A stretch of DNA of 42,368 nucleotides from the NCBI RefSeq assembly GCF_000819725.1, contig NZ_CDDH01000063.1:1-42368 (forward strand), in the 5' to 3' direction. Position numbers and translations under genes: made by a program. The notes beneath the pieces are model-generated. The model saw nothing but the letters and a program-made list of their open reading frames with translations. It made no database searches and was not told the DNA's origin. This document shows positions 1 to 7,687 of the stretch, piece by piece; positions within the stretch are counted from its first letter, which is position 1; the number at the start of each line of letters is the position of its first letter. This DNA is from Aeromonas australiensis. Lineage in GTDB: Bacteria; Pseudomonadota; Gammaproteobacteria; Enterobacterales; Aeromonadaceae.

Positions 1-154
1 CCTTCTCCCCTTGCGGGAGATATGTTTGTTTCCGGGGATGCCACACGCCGCCGGGTTGTTTGCTCCCTTCTCCCCTTGCGGGAGCCATGGTTGTTTCCGG
101 GGATGCCACACGCCGCCGGGTTGTTTGCTCCCTTCTCCCCTTGCGGGAGAAGGG
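1..154. repeat. 65-bp tandem repeats, about 2.4 copies
   Basis: A 65-bp unit starts at 1, 66 and 131, the third copy being partial. Each unit opens with CCTTCTCCCCTTGCGGGAG and the first two continue through a shared stretch containing ATGCCACACGCCGCC. The unit start is the left arm of the A hairpin used throughout 1-1690. Only the last copy completes the hairpin (arms 130-139 and 145-154). The array may continue to the left of the window. No gene is supported here; the frames that cross it read through the repeats. Confidence 0.85.
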
Positions 155-179
155 TTGGGGATGAGGGGGAGGGCTCTGC

Positions 180-515
180 TCAGCGCAATGAGAGCCAAAT
201 ATGGGCCAGTACGACCTCCATCCGACTCAGCACATCGTTATTCCACACTCGTATCACCCGAAATCCCTGCTGATTGAGATAGGCCGTTCGAGCCTTGTCA
301 TGCATCTGATTCGTTTGTATTCCATGTTGCGAACCATCCACTTCGATGATCAATCCCTGTTCAAGACAGATGAAATCCACCACATAGGGGCCGATAGGCA
401 TTTGGCGGCGAAATTTCACTCCCGCCAGACGGCGATTGCGCAGCTGTTGCCACAGTTTTTGCTCTGCCAGCGTGGCATCACGTCTCAGCCGCTTGGCAAA
501 GCGGTTGCTCTCCAT
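180..515 (-). CDS. DUF559 (Vsr-like, restriction-endonuclease fold) protein
   Basis: A 111-residue protein of the DUF559 family, small predicted nucleases related to the very-short-patch repair endonuclease fold. The core reads VVDFICLEQGLIIEVDGSQH, giving a PD-(D/E)xK-like set D47, E58 and D60 with H64 following. The N-terminus (RRDATLAEQKLWQQLRNRRL) is the usual helical lead-in, and the end (GFRVIRVWNNDVL) is the conserved last strand. The length is normal for the family. A GGAG about seven bases before the ATG supports the start. The gene sits alone, with an A-type hairpin just past its 3' end and a B-type hairpin beyond its 5' end. The substrate is unknown; family membership is confident, catalytic activity is inferred. 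Confidence 0.9.
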   Translation of the reverse strand: MESNRFAKRLRRDATLAEQKLWQQLRNRRLAGVKFRRQMPIGPYVVDFICLEQGLIIEVDGSQHGIQTNQMHDKARTAYLNQQGFRVIRVWNNDVLSRMEVVLAHIWLSLR

Positions 516-740
516 AACGCGCTCCAGTTCTGTTTGGCCCTATAGATATAGCCAGCTTCCCCGGTGTTTACCGGCTGAATATTGCGTCCCGAGCCCTCTC
601 CCAGAGGGAGAGGGGACAGATCGAGGTGCAGTCGGGATGGGGCTGATCAGCACTGTGTTTATTGCCTTATTCGAGCTGGTGAGGCTGGATTGGGTGATAG
701 CAGAGGGCGATAACTTTTCGAATCTATTGGGAATCAGCCA

Positions 741-785
<45 letters not shown>

Positions 786-1224
786 TCTGCGATGCTGCAA
801 GTTGCAGCGTAACGGTTCCCTTCTCCCCTTGCGGGAGAAGGGCTGGGGATGAGCAGGAGCTAGGAGCGTCCCTCACCCCAACCCTCTCCCAAAGGGAGAG
901 GGGGCAGATCGAGGTGCAGTCGGGATGGGGCTGATCAGCATTGTGCTTATGGCCGTATTCAAGCTGGGGAAGCTCGATTGGGTGATAGCAGATGGCGATA
1001 ACTTTCCAAATCTATTGGGAATCAGTTTGGCTGGCTGAATGGTTGTCCGCGATGCTGCAAGTTGCAGCGTAACGGCTCCCTTCTCCCCTTGCGGGAGAAG
1101 GGCTGGGGATGAGGGGGAGCTAGGATCGTCCCTCACCCTAACCCTCTCCCAGAGGGAGAGGGGACAGATCGAGGTGCTGTTGATCTTTGGTTGACCACAA
1201 TGGGCCATAGCTGGATTTTGGTAA

Positions 1225-1264
1225 TGACAAGCTGACAAGCTGACAAGCTGACAAGCTGACAAGC
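1225..1264. repeat. TGACAAGC octamer tandem repeat, five units
   Basis: Five exact copies of TGACAAGC are followed by TGA. They replace part of the tail of the second hairpin-pair unit, which otherwise resembles its neighbours. No coding role is visible. As with the CTGG tract, copy number could vary by slippage. Confidence 0.95.
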
Positions 1265-1696
1265 TGATGGGCATTGCCCTGCTAGTTGGTTACCCGCGAT
1301 GCTGCAAGTTGCAGCGTAACGGCTCCCTTCTCCCCTTGCGGGAGAAGGGCTGGGGATGAGGGGGAGCAGGAGTTAGGAGCGTCCCTCACCCTAACCCTCT
1401 CCCAAAGGGAGAGGGAACAGATCGAGGTGCAGTCGGGATTGGGCTGATCAGCCTGTGTTTATTGCCTTATTCGAGCTGGGGAAGCTGGATTGGGTGATAG
1501 CAGATGGCGATAACTTTCCAAATCTATTGGGAGTCTGGCTGACTGGTTGTCCGCGATGCTGCAAGTTGTAGCGTAACGGCTCCCTTCTCCCCTTGTGGGA
1601 GAAGGGCTGGGGATGAGGGGGAGGGAGCAGCCCTCACCCTAACCCTCTCCCAAAGGGAGAGGGAACTGATCGAGGTTCGGTTTGGGCATCGGGGTC

Positions 1697-1777
1697 GGTC
1701 AACAAGCTCCTTCACGCAATCCTTGAGCCACACCTGCGCTGGTTATTGCATATGCGCCGATGGGGTATGCCAGACGC
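1697..1777 (-). pseudogene. Decayed duplicate of the LysR gene 3' end
   Basis: Read on the minus strand this stretch gives VWHTPSAHMQ, a stop, then PAQVWLKDCVKELVD. The intact regulator next to it ends VWHPVHAQQPALVWLKDLMKELV. The match covers about 25 codons at an offset of 90-96 bases, with a small indel and an in-frame stop. The remainder of the gene is absent and the hairpin array begins right beside it. It is therefore a short diverged remnant of a second copy of the regulator's tail and makes no functional protein. Confidence 0.7.
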
Positions 1778-1784
1778 CGCCCCC

Positions 1785-2738
1785 TTACTTCGGGCTTACC
1801 AACTCTTTCATCAAATCTTTCAGCCATACCAGCGCCGGTTGCTGCGCGTGCACGGGATGCCAGACGCAGTTGAGGTGATAATCCGGCACGTCTTCGGGCA
1901 GCGGCAGGCTTTTCAGCGGCCAGTGGCTGGCGAGCAGCTCGGCCACCATGCTGGGCAGCACCAGCAGGTGATCGCTCTGGCTGACGATGGCAGCGGCGGA
2001 CATATAACTCTGGCTGTTGACCGAGATGGTGCGGCTAAAGCCCTGACTCTTCAGATAGCGGTCTAGGCTCGCCTCCGAGGTGCCCAGCGGCGAGTGGAAC
2101 ACATGGGGCATCTCGATCAGTTGCGACAAGCTGATGCGTTCGGGCTGCCGCGTCGGGTCATCCCCACTCTCAGCGAGCGCTGGGGCGGTCATCGGCAGAT
2201 CGGCGCGCACCAGTCCGGCCAGCGGCTCGGTGAGCCAGGTCTCCTTGCCCAGATACCCCGGCACCTGCATGTACTCGTCAAAGCCCAGCACCAGATCGAT
2301 CTCGCCACTTGCCAGCTCCGCCTCCGGCAGGGTGTCGCGCAGGATGCGGATCTCGATGGTGACCCCCGGCGCCAGCCCTCTGAGCCGCTGAATAAGCGGC
2401 GGGATCAGCACGCACTCCACGTAATCTGTGGTGCAGAGCACGAAGCGCCGCTTCGACTGGCTCGGCTCGAACTCTTCTTCCTCGGTGAGCTGCTGCTCCA
2501 GCAGCCGCAGCGCCTGCTGCACCCCGAGATGCAACCGCTGGGCGCGCGGGGTCGGCAGCATCCCCTGCGGGGTGCGCACCAGCAGCGGGTCGCCGAGAAA
2601 GGTGCGCAGCCGGTTAAGGGAGTGGCTCATGGCGGGCTGGCTGATAAAGAGCGCTTCGGCGGCGCGGGTGACGCTGCCCTGCGTCATCAGGGCGTCAAAC
2701 GCGAGCAGCAGATTGAGGTCGAGCTGGTGCAGTTTCAT
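1785..2738 (-). CDS. LysR-family transcriptional regulator
   Basis: A 317-residue LysR-type regulator. Residues 1-60 form the winged helix-turn-helix (LNLLLAFDALMTQGSVTRAA, then SQPAMSHSLNRLR); the rest is the periplasmic-binding-protein-like effector domain. The FDALM pattern and DPLLVRTPQGM place it near the NodD/NahR/LeuO-like branch. The frame is open upstream to 2882, but family alignment puts the start at the ATG at 2738, directly before the DNA-binding domain. There is no strong ribosome-binding site, so the start is moderately certain. The gene is divergent from aguA across about 155 bases, the usual arrangement when a LysR protein controls its neighbour. The effector is unknown; agmatine or a related amine is only a guess. 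Confidence 0.9.
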   Translation of the reverse strand: MKLHQLDLNLLLAFDALMTQGSVTRAAEALFISQPAMSHSLNRLRTFLGDPLLVRTPQGMLPTPRAQRLHLGVQQALRLLEQQLTEEEEFEPSQSKRRFVLCTTDYVECVLIPPLIQRLRGLAPGVTIEIRILRDTLPEAELASGEIDLVLGFDEYMQVPGYLGKETWLTEPLAGLVRADLPMTAPALAESGDDPTRQPERISLSQLIEMPHVFHSPLGTSEASLDRYLKSQGFSRTISVNSQSYMSAAAIVSQSDHLLVLPSMVAELLASHWPLKSLPLPEDVPDYHLNCVWHPVHAQQPALVWLKDLMKELVSPK

Positions 2739-2893
2739 GGGGGGATTATTCGCAGTGTTTATGGGACAATCCATCCTATTCATTTGATGGATGGGGGCGC
2801 AACGTCTTAATCTGCGACCCACTCTTATTTTTCCGGGTTCCCGCGCCGCATCGGGCGTAAACGGGGGCCTCAATCCATGCAAGGAGCCTTGCG

Positions 2894-3991
2894 ATGAGCA
2901 TCAAGACCATTAACTCCACGCCAGCCACAGACGGCTTCACCATGCCCGCCGAGTGGGCGCACCAGCAGGCCGTCTGGATGATCTGGCCGTTTCGTCCGGA
3001 CAACTGGCGCGTAGCCGGTCGCTTCGCGCAAGAGACCTTCGCCAAGGTGGCCGATGCCATCGGTGGCGCCACGCCGGTCTTTATGGGGGTACCGGCCCAG
3101 TTTATGGAGCAGGCCCGCGCCATCATGCCCGCCCACGTTACTCTGGTTGAAATGAACAGCGATGACTGCTGGGCCCGCGATACCGGCCCGACCATCGTTA
3201 CCAACGCTGCCGGCGAGTGCCGTGGGGTGGATTGGGGCTTCAACGCCTGGGGCGGCCACAAGGGCGGTCTCTACTACCCGTGGGATCAGGATGAAGAGGT
3301 TGCTGCCCAGATGCTGGCCCAGCACGGCATGGCTCGTTACGACGCGCCGCTCATTCTGGAAGGGGGCTCCATCCACGTCGATGGCGAAGGTACCTGCCTG
3401 ACCACCGCCGAGTGCCTGCTCAACGAAAACCGCAACCCGCACCTGACCAAAGAGCAGATCGAAGCTCACCTGCGCGACTATCTGGGCGTCACCAGCTTTA
3501 TCTGGCTGGACGAAGGCGTCTACATGGATGAAACCGACGGCCACATCGACAACATGTGCTGCTTCGTGCGTCCGGGTGAAGTGGCCCTGCACTGGACTGA
3601 CGATCAGAACGATCCCCAGTACACCCGCTCCGTGGCCGCCCTCAAGGTGCTGGAAGCGGCAGTCGATGCCAAGGGTCGCAAGCTGAAAGTGTGGAAGCTG
3701 CCCCAGCCGGGCCCGCTGTTCTGCACTGAAGAGGAGTCTGCCGGTGTCGAGAGCGGCAGCGGTGTGCCGCGCGAGGCAGAAGGCCGTCTGGCCGGTTCCT
3801 ATGTGAACTTCCTCATCACCAACGATCGCATCGTCTACCCGCTGCTGGATGCCGCCACCGATGGCGAAGCCCAGCGCATTCTGGAAGAGATCTTCCCGGA
3901 TCACACAGTGGTCGGCGTGCCGGCTCGCGAGATCCTGCTGGGCGGTGGCAATATTCACTGCATTACCCAGCAGATCCCTTCCGGCAAATAA
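2894..3991 (+). CDS. aguA: Agmatine deiminase
   Basis: A 365-residue agmatine deiminase (agmatine iminohydrolase) of the peptidylarginine-deiminase fold, converting agmatine to N-carbamoylputrescine and ammonia in the cytoplasm. Visible family blocks are [20 protein letters not shown] near the N-terminus, [36 protein letters not shown] and the C-terminal [11 protein letters not shown]. The nucleophilic cysteine is C356 in that last block. Length is normal. AAGGAG at 2881-2886 fixes the start. It is divergent from a LysR gene and followed after a terminator by an amidase. No AguB-type nitrilase, the usual next enzyme, is present in the window. Confidence 0.95.
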   Translation: MSIKTINSTPATDGFTMPAEWAHQQAVWMIWPFRPDNWRVAGRFAQETFAKVADAIGGATPVFMGVPAQFMEQARAIMPAHVTLVEMNSDDCWARDTGPTIVTNAAGECRGVDWGFNAWGGHKGGLYYPWDQDEEVAAQMLAQHGMARYDAPLILEGGSIHVDGEGTCLTTAECLLNENRNPHLTKEQIEAHLRDYLGVTSFIWLDEGVYMDETDGHIDNMCCFVRPGEVALHWTDDQNDPQYTRSVAALKVLEAAVDAKGRKLKVWKLPQPGPLFCTEEESAGVESGSGVPREAEGRLAGSYVNFLITNDRIVYPLLDAATDGEAQRILEEIFPDHTVVGVPAREILLGGGNIHCITQQIPSGK

Positions 3992-4157
3992 GAACCGGAT
4001 GACGATCCTGCTGCGAAGCCGTGATCAAGGCTCATGTGCTGCTCGCTTATGTGGAACAAACGGCTCATGTATTCACATACACTCCGGTTCCTGCGCTGCT
4101 CTTCACCTTGCTGACGGCCTCTCGCGACGGGTCGTAAACCGGTTCCAGTGAGTATTC

Positions 4158-4180
4158 AAAACCCCACGCCGTGGGGTTTT
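4158..4180 (+). terminator. Intrinsic terminator after aguA
   Basis: Perfect 10-bp stem AAAACCCCAC / GTGGGGTTTT with a three-base loop, ending in a T tract. It separates aguA from the amidase gene, so the two are probably transcribed separately. Between the aguA stop and this hairpin (3992-4157) I see no gene, only a short imperfect inverted repeat around TGTATTCACATACA (4067-4080). Confidence 0.85.
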
Positions 4181-4260
4181 ATCCCTTAATAGTGTGATGG
4201 TCGCAGGCGCTGATGCGGCGATCATCATGACAAACAGTCACCCTTTTACAGGAGATCCAA

Positions 4261-5976
4261 ATGATCGCCAAAATGGTAGATGTCACCGAGGTTTCCATTG
4301 CCGAGCTGCGTGCCGCGCTCGAAGCAGGCCGCACCACAGCGGTCGAACTGGTCAAGGCCTATCTGGCCCGTATCGAGGCCTACAACGGCCCCGAGACTGC
4401 CACCAAACTCAACGCCGTGGTGGTCGCCAATCCCGATGCGCTGAAAGAGGCGCAAGATTCCGATGCCCGCCGCGCCCGTGGCGAGACCCTGGGGCCGCTC
4501 GACGGCATCCCCTACACCGCCAAAGACAGCTATCTGGTCAAGGGGCTGACTGCCGCCTCCGGCAGCCCAGCCTTCAAGGATCTGGTGGCCCAGCGCGATG
4601 CCTTTACCGTTGAGCGCCTGCGCGCTGCCGGTGCCATCTGCCTTGGCAAAACCAATATGCCGCCGATGGCCAATGGCGGCATGCAGCGCGGCGTCTATGG
4701 CCGTGCCGAGAGCCCCTACAATGCCGACTACCTGACCGCGCCGTTTGCCTCCGGCTCCTCCAACGGCGCCGGTACCGCCACCGCCGCCAGCTTCTCCGCC
4801 TTTGGTCTGGCGGAAGAGACCTGGTCGAGCGGCCGTGGCCCGGCTTCCAACAACGGTCTGTGTGCCTACACCCCGTCCCGTGGCGTCATCTCGGTGCGCG
4901 GCAACTGGCCGCTGACCCCGACCATGGATGTAGTGGTGCCCTATGCCCGCACCATGAACGACCTGCTGGAAGTGCTCGACGTAGTGGTGGCCGACGATGC
5001 CGATACCCGTGGCGATCTGTGGCGCATGCAACCCTGGGTACAGCTGCCCAAGGCTTCCGAGGTGCGTCCGGCTTCCTATCTGGAACTGGCGGCCAAGGCC
5101 GATGCCCTCAAGGGCAAGCGCCTCGGCGTGCCGCGCATGTTTATCAACAAGGATGAACTGGCCGGCACCAGCGAAAACCCCGGTATCGGCGGCCCGACCG
5201 GTCAGCGCATCCATACCCGCGAGACCGTGATTGCGCTCTGGGAAGATGCGCGCAAGGCGCTGGAAGCCGCGGGCGCAGAAGTTATCGAAGTGGACTTCCC
5301 GCTGGTCTCCAACTGCGAAGGTGACCGACCCGGCGCGCCGACCGTGTTCAATCGCGGCATCGTGAGTCCGGAGTTTCTCAACGACGAACTGTGGGAGCTC
5401 TCCGGCTGGGCGTTCGACGACTTCCTGCGCGCCAACGGCGATCCCAAACTTAATAAGCTTGAGGACGTCGATGGGCCGAAGATCTTCCCCCACGATCCGG
5501 GCACATTGCCGAACCGCGAGGGCGATCTGGCGGCGGGCATGGACGAGTACGTCAATATGGCCAAGCGCGGCCTGAAATCCTGGGACGAGATCGCCACAGT
5601 GCCGGACGGCCTGCGCGCTCTGGAAAAGACCCGCAAGCTGGACTTGGAAGAGTGGATGGACGGGCTCAAGCTCGACGCCGTGCTGTTCCCCACTGTCGCG
5701 GACGTCGCTCCGGCTGATGCGGATGTGAATCCGGCCTCCGCCGATATCGCCTGGAGCAACGGCATCTGGGTTGCCAACGGCAACCTCGCCATTCGCCACC
5801 TCGGCGTGCCGACCGTCACCGTCCCCATGGGCGTGATGGCCGATATCGGTATGCCGGTGGGGCTGACCTTCGCCGGTCGCGCCTATGACGACAACAACCT
5901 GCTGCGCTTCGCCTCGGCCTTCGAGTCCACCGGCAGCAAGCGTATGGTGCCGCCACGCACGCCGCCGTTGATTTGA
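4261..5976 (+). CDS. Amidase-signature family hydrolase
   Basis: A 571-residue serine amidase of the amidase-signature family, which hydrolyses C-N bonds with a Ser-cisSer-Lys triad. The lysine is K88 (GIPYTAKDSYLVKG), the cis serine S166 in ASGSSNGAGTA, and the nucleophile S190 in TWSSGRGPAS; the 24-residue spacing of the two serines equals that in fatty-acid amide hydrolase. The usual GGSSGG block is altered to SGSSNG. No signal peptide is visible, so it is probably cytoplasmic. GGAG at 4251-4254 supports the start. The substrate is unknown. Its position after aguA raises the possibility of N-carbamoylputrescine or another amide, but a terminator lies between them. Confidence 0.88.
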   Translation: MIAKMVDVTEVSIAELRAALEAGRTTAVELVKAYLARIEAYNGPETATKLNAVVVANPDALKEAQDSDARRARGETLGPLDGIPYTAKDSYLVKGLTAASGSPAFKDLVAQRDAFTVERLRAAGAICLGKTNMPPMANGGMQRGVYGRAESPYNADYLTAPFASGSSNGAGTATAASFSAFGLAEETWSSGRGPASNNGLCAYTPSRGVISVRGNWPLTPTMDVVVPYARTMNDLLEVLDVVVADDADTRGDLWRMQPWVQLPKASEVRPASYLELAAKADALKGKRLGVPRMFINKDELAGTSENPGIGGPTGQRIHTRETVIALWEDARKALEAAGAEVIEVDFPLVSNCEGDRPGAPTVFNRGIVSPEFLNDELWELSGWAFDDFLRANGDPKLNKLEDVDGPKIFPHDPGTLPNREGDLAAGMDEYVNMAKRGLKSWDEIATVPDGLRALEKTRKLDLEEWMDGLKLDAVLFPTVADVAPADADVNPASADIAWSNGIWVANGNLAIRHLGVPTVTVPMGVMADIGMPVGLTFAGRAYDDNNLLRFASAFESTGSKRMVPPRTPPLI

Positions 5977-6020
5977 TTTGTATTGTGAGTTAAATATCTC
6001 GGAGTCATTCTGAGAGAATA

Positions 6021-6051
6021 AAAAAACCACCCGCCATGGCGGGTGGTTTTT
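6021..6051. terminator. Bidirectional terminator after the amidase gene
   Basis: A strong stem AACCACCCGCC / GGCGGGTGGTT with a two-base AT loop, with A runs on the left and T runs on the right. It can end transcription of the amidase from the left and of the convergent DUF2971 pseudogene from the right. Confidence 0.88.
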
Positions 6052-6062
6052 ATTTAAATGTG

Positions 6063-7016
6063 TTATTGGTTCGGCATTTCCATCTTATGTTCACCAAAAA
6101 TTTCCACGCCTGAATATGCTACCTTGGGTAAGTGGACGCTCCACTCGCAATTTTCGTTGTAAGGTTGCTTAATCAGGTCTGCATTTTTGTTTGTTAATAC
6201 CATTTCATAGTACTTTATACTTGGTTGTCGACCTTCGAGCATTTTTATAATTGTATGCCTTATTTCAGCTGGGCATCGGAGGCCAAACGTGATTTCCTCT
6301 AACATTAGGGGAGAGTCTTGAAGACCAATGTTACTTATTAGTCTGTATTCTTTTTCATATTTCCACGTTCTGCTTTTCTTTAAGAGGATTTCATTTTCTA
6401 TGATGGTTTGTTCATCTTTATCATTTTTAACAAATGCATTGTAAAGTGATGATGTTTTTATCACGCCATGCTTGCCATATATCACAGGCTTGATATCAGG
6501 AATAGGCTTTCTATTATTGCTATATCCAATACAGATACCTTTATGTTCATCACCATAATGGCTCCACATTAGCATATTTTTCTCATCTTTCGAAAAACAG
6601 AAAACACCTCTACTGTAATGTCCCCTTAATTCTGAAAGTATATTTTAAGTTAATATTCCAGTTTCAGCATTCTCCGGTGTACAGGTATACTCTGGATCGG
6701 TTGAGTTATAACTCATTCTATTTAAGTCATCTATCACTATAGATTTTGCCATTTCTTCTAGTAAGGGTTTTATTTTTGCTTCAATGTCTTTACCTCTAAT
6801 GTTATTTTCTGCATTCTTAAGTGTTCTAGGAAACTTTAGCCTAGCATATATCTTTCTTAGCTCTTCAATTGAAGAGTTATTCTCAATGGAGAACATTTTG
6901 CAGTCAAGTGGGTCATTAAAGGTTGCGGGTGAAGCATAAAATATTTTATCCCAACAAAGAGACTCTATTAGGTTAGTATTCATTGCCCTGTATTTGTAGA
7001 AAATTTCTTTCTTCAT
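6063..7016 (-). pseudogene. DUF2971 family protein, split by one in-frame stop
   Basis: The upstream part (start 7016, stop 6645-6647) encodes EIFYKYRAMNTNLIESL and FNDPLDCKMFS, typical of the DUF2971 N-terminus. The downstream part, open from codon 6644, reads RGVFCFSKDEKNMLMWSHYG and then KGICIGY, also DUF2971. The two are in the same frame: after the TAA come 23 further codons and then the ATG at 6575. Removing the stop gives about 317 residues, a normal length, so one nonsense codon is the only lesion. The start is taken at ATG 7016 with AGG upstream; GTG 7019 is possible. The region is strikingly AT-rich compared with its flanks, suggesting horizontal acquisition. DUF2971 function is unknown, though members often occur in defence or mobile contexts. 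Confidence 0.85.
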
Positions 7017-7112
7017 CACCGTGCCTGCACGTTTTAGTGAGTAATTTCATGCATCATAATATGATTTCATATTTGTTTTCTAATCTATTGTCGGGATAGA
7101 TTGAGCATTGTT

Positions 7113-7480
7113 TAGGGCCGTAGGTTCGAATAGCGAAGCGTATTCGGACGATCGCGAAAGTAAGGGCGTTGAGGTGACGCTGATGTTCAGGGTTTCCTGC
7201 TTCTCTTGCTATCAGGCTATTCGCGGTAAACGGACGATTACGCTACGCTAATCGACCCTACATGATGGGGCTTATTGTTACCTCCCCTATCCCCAGCCCT
7301 TCTCCCCTTGTTTGTGATCAAGAGTGGGAGAAGGGAGCAAATAGGCTCCGCTGGTTGTGTGTTGGCTCTGTGGTTCGGGTGAATATGAGTAGCGTGGAAT
7401 TGGCACAGGCCATCCCCTCTCCCTCGGGAGAGGGCTAGGGTGAGGGGTCGCCATCTGTGTTGTAGGTTCGCGGATAAATC
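7113..7480. repeat. Composite repeat element, copy 1
   Basis: This stretch and 10186-10545 are near-identical over most of their length. It begins TAGGGCCGTAGGTTCG, carries a REP-like hairpin (CGAATA, 8-base loop, TATTCG), then an inverted REP-like hairpin (GATTA / TAATC around 7226-7243), then an A-type hairpin with an enlarged loop (arms 7297-7306 and 7326-7335) and a B-type hairpin (arms 7415-7423 and 7426-7434). The first part after the left hairpin (about 7153-7215) differs between copies. No gene inside it is credible. Between 7481 and 7675, up to the next ribosome-binding site, I see no gene or clear signal. Confidence 0.85.
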
Positions 7481-7687
7481 TGGGGCACCCACCTTTGTTA
7501 CTGGCGCGGGAAATGGAGTGCCGCGCTCACCGCTTCACAGTCTCTTTCTGTTAACCGTTTTGTGTCATGCCACACATCTACGTTCGAAACTCGGGTCTAT
7601 TTTTAGGGTCGTACTGCGGGGTGAGGCTGTGGTGAGGCGCACTGCGGCGTCATATTGGATGTGGGGTTGCCATACAAGGAGCTTGTG

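Noticed and set aside
3992..4157. Possible small RNA or riboswitch after aguA
   Set aside because: The only structure seen is a weak imperfect dyad near 4067-4080, with no match to a known RNA family.
4246..6030. 594-codon open frame antisense to the amidase
   Set aside because: It lies fully opposite a strongly supported amidase gene, has a Gly/His/Val-rich composition typical of the complement of GC-rich coding DNA, and matches no family.
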